Source of the DNA: Diaphorobacter ruginosibacter
GTDB taxonomy: Bacteria > Pseudomonadota > Gammaproteobacteria > Burkholderiales > Burkholderiaceae_C
NCBI RefSeq assembly: GCF_014395975.1
Contig: NZ_CP060714.1
Coordinates: forward strand, 1 to 64,000
Direction: 5' to 3'
DNA: 64,000 bases
A program made the position numbers and the translations under genes. Below are positions 35,107 through 43,489 of the stretch, piece after piece. Below the pieces are notes generated by a model. It was not told the origin of the DNA. It saw only the letters and a program-made list of their open reading frames with translations, and did not search any database. How positions within the stretch are numbered: position 1 is the first letter of the stretch; every line of letters starts with the position of its first letter.

Positions 35107-36009
35107 ATGCGCCTCGATCTGGCCGATCTGCGACTCTTTCTCAGCGTGGTGGATGCAGGCAGCATCACCCAGGGCGCGGCACGCGCCCATCTGGCATTGG
35201 CGTCGGCGAGCGAGCGCCTGCGCAGCATCGAGGAGGACGCCGGCGTGGCGTTGCTCGAGCGCAAGCCGCGCGGCGTGGTCACCACCGAGGCCGGCGAAGC
35301 GCTGGCCCACCACGCGCGCCTGATCCTGCAGCAGCAGAGCCTGATGCGTGACGAACTGCGCGACTATGCGAGCGGCGCGCGCGGCACGCTCGCGTTCTAT
35401 GCCAGCACCGTCGCCCTCACCGAATACCTGCCGCGCAAGCTGGCGCCATGGCTTGCAGAGCGCCCGCGTCTGCGCGTGGAGCTCAAGGAGCGCACGAGCT
35501 CGGAGATCGCGAGCGGAATCGCGGCGGGACTGATCGAGGCCGGCATCGTCTCCGACGTGGTCCGGCGCAGCGGGCACGACATCCAGATCCAGCCCGTGGT
35601 GAAGGACCATCTCGTGCTGATCGCCCCGATGTCGCACCGCCTGGTCCGGCGCGGCACGCAGACGCTGGACTTCCATTCGGTGCTGAGCGAAGAGTTCGTG
35701 GGCCTCGCCAGCGGCAACGCGCTGCAGGACCATATCGCCCAGCACGCCGGTGCGGCGGGGCGCGAGCTGTCGCTGCGCATCCGCATGAAGACATTCGAGG
35801 GGCTGTGCGAGATGGTGTCGCACGGCATTGGGATCGGCATCGTGCCGATCGGCGTGGCGCGGCGCTACCGGCGGCGCAATCCGTTCCAGATCATCGCGCT
35901 GACGGACGATTGGGCCCAGCGCCACCTGTGCCTGTGCTTTCGCGACTGGGCGGGCCTGTCGGCTCCGATGCAAAGCCTGCTGGCCCACTTGGGGGCGCAG
36001 GGCGGATAG
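35107..36009 (+). CDS. LysR-family transcriptional regulator
   Basis: A 300-residue LysR protein: HTH at residues 1-60 (GSITQGAARAHLALASASERLRSIEE) and an effector domain with the stretches LVLIAPMSH and HGIGIGIVPIGVARRY. It is divergent from the Sel1-like/RluE genes and convergent with shikimate kinase. No clear target. The ATG at 35107 gives the standard family N-terminus; longer in-frame starts overlap the divergent gene. Confidence 0.87.
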   Translation: MRLDLADLRLFLSVVDAGSITQGAARAHLALASASERLRSIEEDAGVALLERKPRGVVTTEAGEALAHHARLILQQQSLMRDELRDYASGARGTLAFYASTVALTEYLPRKLAPWLAERPRLRVELKERTSSEIASGIAAGLIEAGIVSDVVRRSGHDIQIQPVVKDHLVLIAPMSHRLVRRGTQTLDFHSVLSEEFVGLASGNALQDHIAQHAGAAGRELSLRIRMKTFEGLCEMVSHGIGIGIVPIGVARRYRRRNPFQIIALTDDWAQRHLCLCFRDWAGLSAPMQSLLAHLGAQGG

Positions 36010-36027
36010 AGTCCCCGCGAGGCCCTG

Positions 36028-36555
36028 CTAGGCCTGCGGGTCCATCTCCAGCTGCATCACGATCATGTTGACCAGGGTGTTCACCGTCGGCCGCCCGGTC
36101 TCGATCACATAGTGCGACGCTGCGCGGTACAGCGGATCACGCGTGGCGTAGAGCTCGCGCAGGCGCTGCAGCGGATTGGCCACCTGCAGCAGGGGGCGGG
36201 TCTTGTCGTGGCGGATGCGCTTGTAGATCTCGTCGGGCGTGGCGCGCAGGTACATCACGCTGCCGCCGCCGGCCAGCAGGCGCGTGCGGTTGTCCTCGCG
36301 CAGCACGGCCCCGCCGCCGGTCGAGAGGATCATGTCGCCGGGCGCGGCAGTGAGCTCGGCCAGCAACTGCGCCTCGCGTTCGCGGAAGGCCTCTTCCCCG
36401 CGCTCTTCGAAATACTGGCGTATGGTGGCTCCGAGAACCTCCTCCAGGCGCTGGTCCAGGTCGATGAACGGCACATTCAGGCGGCGCGCAAGTTGGCGTC
36501 CAACGGTGGATTTTCCGGAGCCGGGCATGCCGACCAACGAGCAGCGCTTGCGCAT
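36028..36555 (-). CDS. aroK: Shikimate kinase
   Basis: A 175-residue kinase that phosphorylates shikimate in aromatic amino-acid synthesis. Walker A GMPGSGKST (residues 9-17), the shikimate-binding IDLDQRLE and STGGGAV, and the lid arginine in RHDKTRPLL are all present. The start at 36555 places the P-loop at residue 9 as usual. AroB, the usual neighbour, is not here; instead it converges with a LysR gene and is divergent from a YihY-type membrane protein. Confidence 0.92.
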   Translation of the reverse strand: MRKRCSLVGMPGSGKSTVGRQLARRLNVPFIDLDQRLEEVLGATIRQYFEERGEEAFREREAQLLAELTAAPGDMILSTGGGAVLREDNRTRLLAGGGSVMYLRATPDEIYKRIRHDKTRPLLQVANPLQRLRELYATRDPLYRAASHYVIETGRPTVNTLVNMIVMQLEMDPQA

Positions 36556-36677
36556 GAATTGAATGTCCTGTGACGGGCGGGGGGTGCGTTGAAGTGAATG
36601 GTGTGGACTGCCGAGTGTATAGGCGTTGTCGGCATGGACTGACAAAGCCGCTCTCGGGCAGCCGCGACAATGGCCGC

Positions 36678-37619
36678 ATGAGTTTGTCCGTCACGCAACG
36701 TTTTCTGGATGCATGCAAGCCGCTGCTCGCTGTGATCGCGCCGCTGATCCGGGCCGTGAAACTGTGGCTCGACGCCGAAGGGCTGCGCATGAGCGCCGCG
36801 ATGTCCTTCTACGGAATGCTGAGCCTCGCCCCGCTGCTGCTGGTGCTGGTGGGCGTGCTGGGATGGTGGATCGACCAGGCCTATCTCGAATCCAATCTCC
36901 TCGCGCAGGTGCGTTCCGTCGTGGGTGATCGCGGCGCGGAGGTGATCCGCATGGCCCTGACCAGCGCGCGCAAGCCGTCCGAGGGCTGGATCGCCTCGAT
37001 CGCGGGTTTCGTGCTGCTGCTTTCGGGAGCAACGGGCGTGTTCGTCGAGCTGCAATCGTCGCTGCAGAAGCTCTGGAACGACGGCAAGGAGCCCGAGAGG
37101 ATGGACCGGCCGGCCTGGTGGAACATGGCGTCGCTGCGCCTGCGGGGGCTGGCCTATGTGCTGGCCATCGGTTTCCTGCTGCTGATCTCGCTGGTGGTGT
37201 CCACCGCCATCAAGATGATCGCGACTTGGGCCGGATCGTGGCTGCCGTTCGGCTCGGGCCTGCTGCTGCAGGCGATCAACGAACTGATCGCCTTCGGTGT
37301 CGCGATGCTGCTGTTCATCGGCATGATGCGCATCGGCGGGCCGCAGGCACCGCCCATGCGCTGCCTCGTGTTCGGCGCGTTCGTCGGCGCCATCCTGTTC
37401 ACGGCGGGCAAGCAGGCACTGGCCTTCTATCTTTCCACGGCAGCCGTGGTGTCCGCATACGGTGCCGCGGGATCGCTGGTCGTGCTGCTGATGTGGATGT
37501 ATTTCTCCTCCGCGGTGTTGCTGTTCGCGGCCAGTTGCGCCAAGGCGCGCGACGAGGAACACCAGGGCAAGCTCACCGACTTCGGGCTGGCGGTGCAACC
37601 GGCCGGACAGGCCGGTTGA
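36678..37619 (+). CDS. YihY/BrkB-family inner-membrane protein
   Basis: A 313-residue protein with six predicted membrane helices and family motifs SAAMSFYGMLSLAPLLL and AYGAAGSLVVLLMWMYFSS. Early annotations as RNase BN were withdrawn; the molecular role remains unknown, with suggested links to envelope integrity. The start at 36678 is the first ATG preserving the cytoplasmic N-terminus. Confidence 0.85.
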   Translation: MSLSVTQRFLDACKPLLAVIAPLIRAVKLWLDAEGLRMSAAMSFYGMLSLAPLLLVLVGVLGWWIDQAYLESNLLAQVRSVVGDRGAEVIRMALTSARKPSEGWIASIAGFVLLLSGATGVFVELQSSLQKLWNDGKEPERMDRPAWWNMASLRLRGLAYVLAIGFLLLISLVVSTAIKMIATWAGSWLPFGSGLLLQAINELIAFGVAMLLFIGMMRIGGPQAPPMRCLVFGAFVGAILFTAGKQALAFYLSTAAVVSAYGAAGSLVVLLMWMYFSSAVLLFAASCAKARDEEHQGKLTDFGLAVQPAGQAG

Positions 37620-37801
37620 GCCCGTGGAGAGGCGGGAACATCGATATACGTGTGCTTACGGTGTTTACAACACCTGTCATGCGATTGACGCAGTAGACCA
37701 GTTAATCTTCGCGCCAATGTTTCATCTATTGCCAGGAGCGGCGGCGCATGCGTGTTTACACGCTGTCGCGGACGCAGGAATCTGGCAAGAATCGCGGCTG
37801 C

Positions 37802-38194
37802 ATGGAATCCATTCCCAATCCCACCCCTGAAGTGCTCCAGGAACCGTCCGCAGGATGGTCCACGGCATGGCTGTGGGCGACGATGGCTGCGCTGGTGCTT
37901 TGCGCCGTGGCACTGGCGGGCATCTGGCTGCTGCTGCCGGGATTGTCCTCACCCACCGCGGCAGCGGCTCCCTGGCCTGCGCGCCCCGCCGGCGTGGCGC
38001 AAGGTGCAGCCCAGGTGCAACCAAGCCAGCCGAGCCCGTATTGGGGAGGCCTGGACATGCACCGCGGCAACGATGGCCTGCGGCTGTTGTCGCCCGTCGA
38101 ATCGCCAGGCAACCTGCCGGGAGCGCAGCACGCATCGCAGGCACGCCGTTCGGTCGCCGTGGTGCAGGGCATGCGCACGACGCGCAACTACTGA
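37802..38194 (+). CDS. Hypothetical single-helix membrane protein
   Basis: A 130-residue protein: membrane helix at about residues 24-47 (LWATMAALVLCAVALAGIWLLL), then a low-complexity Ala/Pro/Gln region and a short conserved-looking tail. Codon use is normal for the host. The start could also be 37748 (18 residues longer). No family recognised. Confidence 0.55.
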   Translation: MESIPNPTPEVLQEPSAGWSTAWLWATMAALVLCAVALAGIWLLLPGLSSPTAAAAPWPARPAGVAQGAAQVQPSQPSPYWGGLDMHRGNDGLRLLSPVESPGNLPGAQHASQARRSVAVVQGMRTTRNY

Positions 38195-38233
38195 ACAGCA
38201 CCTCCCTGGTAGGGGAGGCCTGTCCGCCGCGAA

Positions 38234-39007
38234 TCACTTCTCCACGAACGCACGCTCGACGACAAAATCGCCGGGCGTGGTGGTGTTGCCTTCCTTGAAG
38301 CCGCGCTTTTCCAGCAGTTCCTTGAGCTCGTTCAGCATCGCGGGGCTGCCGCACAGCATCACGCGATCCGTCTCGGGGTTCAGGTCGGGCAGGCCGATGT
38401 TCTGCGGGAACTTGCCTTCGTTGATCTGCGTGGAGATGCGGCCGTGGTTGCGGAACGGTTCACGCGTGACCGTGGGGTAATAGACCAGCTTGTCCTTGAC
38501 GATCTCGCCGAGGAATTCGTGCTCGGGCAGTTCTTTCTCGAACATGTCCTGGTAGGCCAGTTCGTTGGTGTGGCGCACGCCGTGCACGACCACGATCTTC
38601 TCGAACTTCTCGTACGACTCGGGGTCGCGCGCCACCGCCAGCCACGGGGCCAGGCCCGTGCCGGTGCCGATCAGGTACAGGTTCTTGCCGGGCAGCAGGT
38701 AGTCGATCAGCAGCGTGCCCGTGGGCTTCTTGCCGACGATGATGGTGTCGCCCACCTGGATGTTCTGCAGCTTCGACGTGAGCGGGCCATCGGGCACCTT
38801 GATCGACAGGAACTCGAGGTGTTCCTCGTAGTTGGGGCTCGCGATGGAGTAGGCGCGCAGCAGGTTCTTGCCGTCCACCTTCAGGCCGATCATGGTGAAG
38901 TGGCCGTTGGAGAATCGCAGCGAGGTGTCGCGCGTGGTGGTGAAGGAGAAAAGGCGGTCCGTCCAGTGGTGAACGGACAGGACACGTTCTTCGAGAAATG
39001 CACTCAT
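38234..39007 (-). CDS. fpr: Ferredoxin--NADP reductase
   Basis: A 257-residue flavoprotein that moves electrons between NADPH and ferredoxin or flavodoxin. FAD-binding RAYSIAS (residues 51-57), NADP-binding GTGTGLAPW and CGSPAM are present, and the C-terminus ends in the short FVEK form of bacterial (type I, Azotobacter-like) FPRs. It is monocistronic. Upstream 39008-39227 is a shared divergent promoter region without a recognisable operator. Confidence 0.92.
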   Translation of the reverse strand: MSAFLEERVLSVHHWTDRLFSFTTTRDTSLRFSNGHFTMIGLKVDGKNLLRAYSIASPNYEEHLEFLSIKVPDGPLTSKLQNIQVGDTIIVGKKPTGTLLIDYLLPGKNLYLIGTGTGLAPWLAVARDPESYEKFEKIVVVHGVRHTNELAYQDMFEKELPEHEFLGEIVKDKLVYYPTVTREPFRNHGRISTQINEGKFPQNIGLPDLNPETDRVMLCGSPAMLNELKELLEKRGFKEGNTTTPGDFVVERAFVEK

Positions 39008-39227
39008 GTTCGTTGAAATCGGAAAACAAACAAGGCAGGAAAAAACAATGCCTGCCCATAGGGAGCGCTGAAGGACCGGAGGGCGGGGAGGGCGACTGGC
39101 GCCTGTGCCTGGCTATCCGTTGAACTCAATCAACGCCATGAAGATTTGATATTTTCGAGCAATTACCAACTTCCGGGTACATTCCAGGGCCATCTCTTGA
39201 GATGAATTAGTGATAAGGTGAATAACG

Positions 39228-40463
39228 ATGCGGGCTATTCCACGGACATTCTCACGGACATTCCTGCGCTGCTCCCTGCCGCTGGCGGCCTGCGTGGCGG
39301 CCACCTCCTCCTGGTCGGCCGAGGTCATCAAGATCGGCGAAATCAACAGCTACAAGGCCCAGCCGGCGTTCCTTGAGCCCTACAGGAAGGGCATGGAACT
39401 GGCCGTCGAGCAGGTCAACCAGGCGGGCGGCATTGCGGGCAAGAAGCTCGAACTCGTCATCCGCGACGACAACGCGAGCCCCGGGGATGCCGTGCGCGCG
39501 GCCGAGGAACTGTATACCCGCGAGAAGATCGACGTGCTCACGGGAAGCTTTTTATCGCACGTTGGCCTCGCGTTGACCGATTATGCAAAGCAGAAGCAGC
39601 GTTTCTTCCTGGCTTCCGAGACGTTGACCGACAAGGTCGTCTGGGCCGAGGGCAACCCCTACACCTTCCGCCTGCGCGCCTCCACCTATATGCAGGTGGC
39701 GATGCTGGTTCCCGAGGCGGCCAAGCTCCAAAAGAAGCGTTGGGCAATTGTCTATCCCAACTATGAATACGGACAGTCGGCGGCGGCCACCTTCAAGAAG
39801 CTCATGAAGGAACGCCAGCCGGACATCGAATTCGTCGCCGAACAGGCCCCTCCGCTGGGCAAGGTGGATGCCGGGAGCGTCGTGCAAGCCCTGGCCGACT
39901 CCAAGCCCGATGCGATCTTCAATGTGCTGTTCGCTGCAGATCTCGGCAAGTTCGTGCGTGAAGGCAACACGCGGGGGCTTTTCAAGGGGCGTGAGGTGGT
40001 GGGTTTGCTGACCGCCGAGCCGGAATATCTCGATCCGCTCAAGAAAGAGGCACCCGTGGGCTGGACAGCGACGGGCTATCCCTGGTATTCGATCAAGACA
40101 CCGGAGCACGAGGCCTTCCTCAAGGCCTACCAGGCACGGTTCAAGGACTACCCGCGCCTTGGGACCATCGTCGGCTACAACGCCATCCGGTCCATCGCGG
40201 CGGGACTGCGCAAGACCGGTGGCAGTGCCGATACCGACAGGCTGGTGGCAGCCTTCAAGGGGCTGGAGGTGGAAACGCCGTTCGGCCGCATCACCTACCG
40301 TGCACAGGACCACCAGTCCACCATGGGTGCCTACATCGGCAAGACCGCCTATGACCAGAAGCTTGGGCGCGGTGTGCTCGTGAACTACCACTATGCCGAC
40401 GGCAAGGACTACCAGCCGAGCGACGAAGAAGTGAAGAAGCTGCGGCCTGCCTCGGCGCAGTGA
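39228..40463 (+). CDS. Orphan branched-chain-type ABC substrate-binding protein
   Basis: A 411-residue periplasmic binding protein of the LivK/Peripla_BP_6 family: an Arg-rich signal peptide (residues 1-31, ending WSA), then the two-lobed fold (IKIGEINSYKAQPAF, VYPNYEYGQSAAATFKK). No permease or ATPase genes are adjacent; comM converges from the right. It must share a transporter encoded elsewhere or act as a sensor. The ligand is unknown. Confidence 0.85.
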   Translation: MRAIPRTFSRTFLRCSLPLAACVAATSSWSAEVIKIGEINSYKAQPAFLEPYRKGMELAVEQVNQAGGIAGKKLELVIRDDNASPGDAVRAAEELYTREKIDVLTGSFLSHVGLALTDYAKQKQRFFLASETLTDKVVWAEGNPYTFRLRASTYMQVAMLVPEAAKLQKKRWAIVYPNYEYGQSAAATFKKLMKERQPDIEFVAEQAPPLGKVDAGSVVQALADSKPDAIFNVLFAADLGKFVREGNTRGLFKGREVVGLLTAEPEYLDPLKKEAPVGWTATGYPWYSIKTPEHEAFLKAYQARFKDYPRLGTIVGYNAIRSIAAGLRKTGGSADTDRLVAAFKGLEVETPFGRITYRAQDHQSTMGAYIGKTAYDQKLGRGVLVNYHYADGKDYQPSDEEVKKLRPASAQ

Positions 40464-40509
40464 GTTCACCGCAGCGACTGTCAACGTCAACGGGGATCAT
40501 CAAGACGAT

Positions 40510-42078
40510 CTAGGACTTGCGGCCCCCGCCCATCAGCCCGCGCCGGTATTGCATCGCCTCGGCGACGTGTTCCGCGCGCACGCTGTCGCAATCCGCGAGG
40601 TCGGCGATCGTGCGGGCCACCTTGAGCGCGCGATGGGTGCTGCGTGCCGACCAGCCGAGTCGCACCGAGGCCGTCTGCAGGAATTGGGTTGCCGCGGGAT
40701 CAAGCGCGGCATGGGTGTCGATGTCGCGCCCCTGCAGCCGCTGGTTGGCGCAGCCCTGGCGTGCGATGGCACGTCCGGCCGCACGCACGACGCGCTCGCG
40801 GATCGCGGCGGTGCTCTCGCCGGGGGCGGCATGCAGCAACTCCTCGGCGGGCAGCGCGGGCACCTCGACATGCAGGTCGATGCGATCGAGCAACGGGCCG
40901 CTGAGTTTCCCCTGGTAGCGCGCAATCTGCTCGGGTGAGCAGCGGCACGCACGCTGTCCCGAGCCGAGATGGCCGCACGGGCAGGGGTTCATCGCGGCAA
41001 TGAGGGTGAAGCGGGCAGGATACTCCGCGCGCTGTGCCGCGCGCGAGATGGTGATGCTTCCGGTCTCCAGGGGCTCGCGCAGCGCCTCGAGCGCACTGCG
41101 CGAGAACTCGGGAAATTCGTCCAGGAACAGAACGCCCTCGTGCGCCAGCGAGATCTCGCCGGGCTTCGGGGGCGAGCCCCCTCCGACCAGGGCCACCGCG
41201 CTGCAGGTATGGTGTGGATGGCTGGTGCGCCGCTGCATCCATTCCTCGGGCCGGAACCGGCCGGCCAGGCTGGCGATGGCTGCGCTCTCGAGGGCCTGTT
41301 GTTCCGACATGGGGGGAAGCAGGCCCGCAAAGCGCTGGGCCAGCATCGACTTGCCCGATCCCGGAGGCCCTACCAGCAGCAGGCAGTGCATGCCGGCAGC
41401 GGCGATCTCCAGGGCGCGCTTGGCGGCAACCTGGCCCTTCACGTCGGCCAGATCGGGGAGGCTCGCGTGGGCATGGCGCTCCTGCGGTGCGAGCAGTTGC
41501 AGGCCGCTCTCGGGGTCGCCCTGTTCCTGCGGCAGTTGCTCGCGCACTTCCTGGGGAAGGAAATGACGCACCACGTCCAGCAGATGGGCGGCGCGGTAGA
41601 TCTGCGCGTTGGGCACGAGGGCCGCCTCCTCGGCGCTGCCCGGCGGCAGCACCTGGCGCGGATCGCTCCCGTGACGCGACTGGGAGCGTATCGCCAGGCT
41701 GGTGGCCAGTGCGCCGCGCACCGGCCGGAGCGCACCCGACAGCGACAGTTCCCCCGCGAATTCATAGCCTGCGAACCGCGCCGCATCGATCTGGCCACTG
41801 GCCGCGAGGATGCCCAGGGCGATCGGCAGGTCGAAGCGCCCGGAGTCCTTGGGCAGGTCGGCGGGTGCCAGGTTCACCGTGATCTTCTTGTTCGCGGGGA
41901 ACTCCAGGCCGGCGTTCTGCAGCGCGGAGCGCACCCGTTCGCGCGCCTCCTTCACCTCCACATCCGCCAGGCCCACCAATGTGAAGCTGGGCAATCCGTT
42001 GGCCAGATGCACTTCGACGGTGACCGGCATGGCCGCGAGGCCCGTCAGGGCGCGGCTTTGCACTAAAGCGAGACTCAT
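40510..42078 (-). CDS. comM: ComM/YifB-family AAA+ helicase (Mg-chelatase-like)
   Basis: A 522-residue AAA+ protein. The N-terminal Lon-protease-like domain (GLAAMPVTVEVHLANGLPSF) is followed by Walker A VGPPGSGKS, Walker B GVLFLDEFPEF and the C-terminal zinc site CPCGHLGSGQRACRC. ComM is a hexameric helicase that promotes branch migration during natural transformation. The start at 42078 is the usual family N-terminus MSLA. Confidence 0.93.
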   Translation of the reverse strand: MSLALVQSRALTGLAAMPVTVEVHLANGLPSFTLVGLADVEVKEARERVRSALQNAGLEFPANKKITVNLAPADLPKDSGRFDLPIALGILAASGQIDAARFAGYEFAGELSLSGALRPVRGALATSLAIRSQSRHGSDPRQVLPPGSAEEAALVPNAQIYRAAHLLDVVRHFLPQEVREQLPQEQGDPESGLQLLAPQERHAHASLPDLADVKGQVAAKRALEIAAAGMHCLLLVGPPGSGKSMLAQRFAGLLPPMSEQQALESAAIASLAGRFRPEEWMQRRTSHPHHTCSAVALVGGGSPPKPGEISLAHEGVLFLDEFPEFSRSALEALREPLETGSITISRAAQRAEYPARFTLIAAMNPCPCGHLGSGQRACRCSPEQIARYQGKLSGPLLDRIDLHVEVPALPAEELLHAAPGESTAAIRERVVRAAGRAIARQGCANQRLQGRDIDTHAALDPAATQFLQTASVRLGWSARSTHRALKVARTIADLADCDSVRAEHVAEAMQYRRGLMGGGRKS

Positions 42079-42134
42079 TGCGGCATTTCTCCCCAGCCAG
42101 GTGCGCAGTTTGGAAAGCGAAACCCGCCACTCTG

Positions 42135-42149
42135 GCACCAAAACGGTGC
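42135..42149 (+). promoter_or_regulatory. NtrC-type enhancer site
   Basis: GCACC-N5-GGTGC at 42135-42149 matches the NtrC core (TGCACC-N5-GGTGCA) with perfect dyad symmetry; the outer bases are G on the left and A on the right. It lies about 100 bp upstream of the sigma-54 promoter of the porin-glnK-amtB operon, a normal enhancer distance. Confidence 0.65.
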
Positions 42150-42233
42150 ATCTCGACATTCATGAATCGCAACCGCTGCGCGAAATCAATGGGGACGGTG
42201 ACCAATGCATGAAGAAACACACATTTCTTGACA

Positions 42234-42249
42234 TGGCACGGTCCGTGCT
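42234..42249 (+). promoter_or_regulatory. Sigma-54 promoter of the porin-glnK-amtB operon
   Basis: TGGCAC (42234-42239), five bases, then GTGCT (42245-42249): the -24 GG and -12 GC have the exact spacing of the RpoN consensus TGGCAC-N5-TTGCW with one mismatch. The promoter ends 50 bp before the porin ATG. Confidence 0.7.
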
Positions 42250-42298
42250 TTGAAGGGTCAACAGCCGATTTCATCACTTGCATTTCCGGAGGATCCCC

Positions 42299-43027
42299 AT
42301 GTATCGCGTATCCCTGAAGCCCCTGCTTGTCGCACTGGTCGCCGCAGCACCCGTATGGGCGCATGCCCAGCTCACGGCCAACGTGGCCCTGACCAGCAAC
42401 TACAAGTTCCGCGGGCAGGACCAGGACGTCAACCGCGTCAAGGCCGTGAATCCCGCGATCCAGGGCGGATTCGACTACACGTTCGGCGAAAGCGGTTTCT
42501 ATGTCGGCAACTGGAACTCCAGCGTCGACTGGCTTTCGGGCAATTCCATCGAGATGGACTTCTACGGCGGCTACAAATTCAAGGCCGCCAATCTCGACTG
42601 GGACGTGGGCGTGCTGACCTACGTGTACCCCGGCAACTCGAACGGCAACACGACCGAGCTCTACGGTGCGGGCACCTATGGCCCTGTCACCGTGAAGTAC
42701 TCGCACACGGTGTCGGATGACTACTTCGGGTGGGCCGGCGCAAAGCACTCCAGCCTGTCCGGGCGCAACACCGGTTACCTGAACGTGGCGCTGGCGCAGG
42801 AGATCGCACCGAACACGACGCTCAAGGCCGCCGTGGGCTACACGCGCTTCGCGGGCGACATCAAGGACCTGGGCGTGCCCAACTATGTCGACTACAGCGT
42901 GGGCGCGGCGTATGACTTCGGCGGGGGACTCGTGCTCAATGGCGCGATCCAGGGAGCGACCAAGAAGGGCTACTTCGGTGACGCCAACAAGGCCCGCCTG
43001 ATCGTCTCCATCAGCAAGACCCTGTAA
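42299..43027 (+). CDS. TorF/Gcw_chp-family outer-membrane porin-like protein
   Basis: A 242-residue secreted beta-barrel: signal peptide (residues 1-23, ending AHA), then alternating beta strands (LTSNYKFRGQDQD, YVGNWNSSVDW) and a C-terminal SISKTL strand. The family is found next to glnK-amtB in many proteobacteria and may pass ammonium or small nitrogen compounds. GGAGG precedes the ATG at 42299. The operon has a sigma-54 promoter and NtrC site upstream. Confidence 0.85.
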   Translation: MYRVSLKPLLVALVAAAPVWAHAQLTANVALTSNYKFRGQDQDVNRVKAVNPAIQGGFDYTFGESGFYVGNWNSSVDWLSGNSIEMDFYGGYKFKAANLDWDVGVLTYVYPGNSNGNTTELYGAGTYGPVTVKYSHTVSDDYFGWAGAKHSSLSGRNTGYLNVALAQEIAPNTTLKAAVGYTRFAGDIKDLGVPNYVDYSVGAAYDFGGGLVLNGAIQGATKKGYFGDANKARLIVSISKTL

Positions 43028-43096
43028 TCACCCTTACACCCCCATCCATTTCAATTCAGAGGGCGCCCGCAGCGCCCGTTTCGGAGGACCCAAGCA

Positions 43097-43435
43097 ATGA
43101 AAATGGTGACTGCCATCATCAAACCCTTCAAGCTCGACGAGGTGCGCGAGGCGCTCTCCGACATCGGCGTGCAGGGCATCACGGTGACCGAGGTGAAGGG
43201 CTTCGGCCGCCAGAAGGGTCACACCGAGCTGTATCGCGGCGCCGAGTACGTCGTCGATTTCCTGCCCAAGGTGAAGATCGAAGCGGCGCTGGATGACGCG
43301 ATCGTCGAGCGCGCGGTCGAAGCCATCGAGGCCGCGGCACGCACCGGAAAGATCGGCGACGGAAAGATCTTCGTGTCCTCCCTCGAGGAAGTGATCCGCA
43401 TCCGCACCGGGGAGACCGGCAACGAAGCGCTCTGA
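43097..43435 (+). CDS. glnK: Nitrogen regulatory protein P-II (GlnK)
   Basis: A 112-residue PII protein. The T-loop has the uridylylation site Tyr51 (GAEYVVDF), and the B-loop TGKIGDGKIFV is intact. It senses glutamine, 2-oxoglutarate and ATP/ADP and blocks AmtB when nitrogen is plentiful. Its place between the porin and amtB identifies it as GlnK rather than GlnB. Confidence 0.95.
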   Translation: MKMVTAIIKPFKLDEVREALSDIGVQGITVTEVKGFGRQKGHTELYRGAEYVVDFLPKVKIEAALDDAIVERAVEAIEAAARTGKIGDGKIFVSSLEEVIRIRTGETGNEAL

Positions 43436-43489
43436 GCATCGCGGCCGAGCAGCCATCCGAACATGAATTCACCACCAAGAAGTTCTGCC

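Noticed and set aside
42133..42150. TGGCAC...GTGC at 42133-42150 as a second sigma-54 promoter
   Set aside because: The GG and GC are 12 rather than 10 bases apart; the symmetry fits an NtrC site better.
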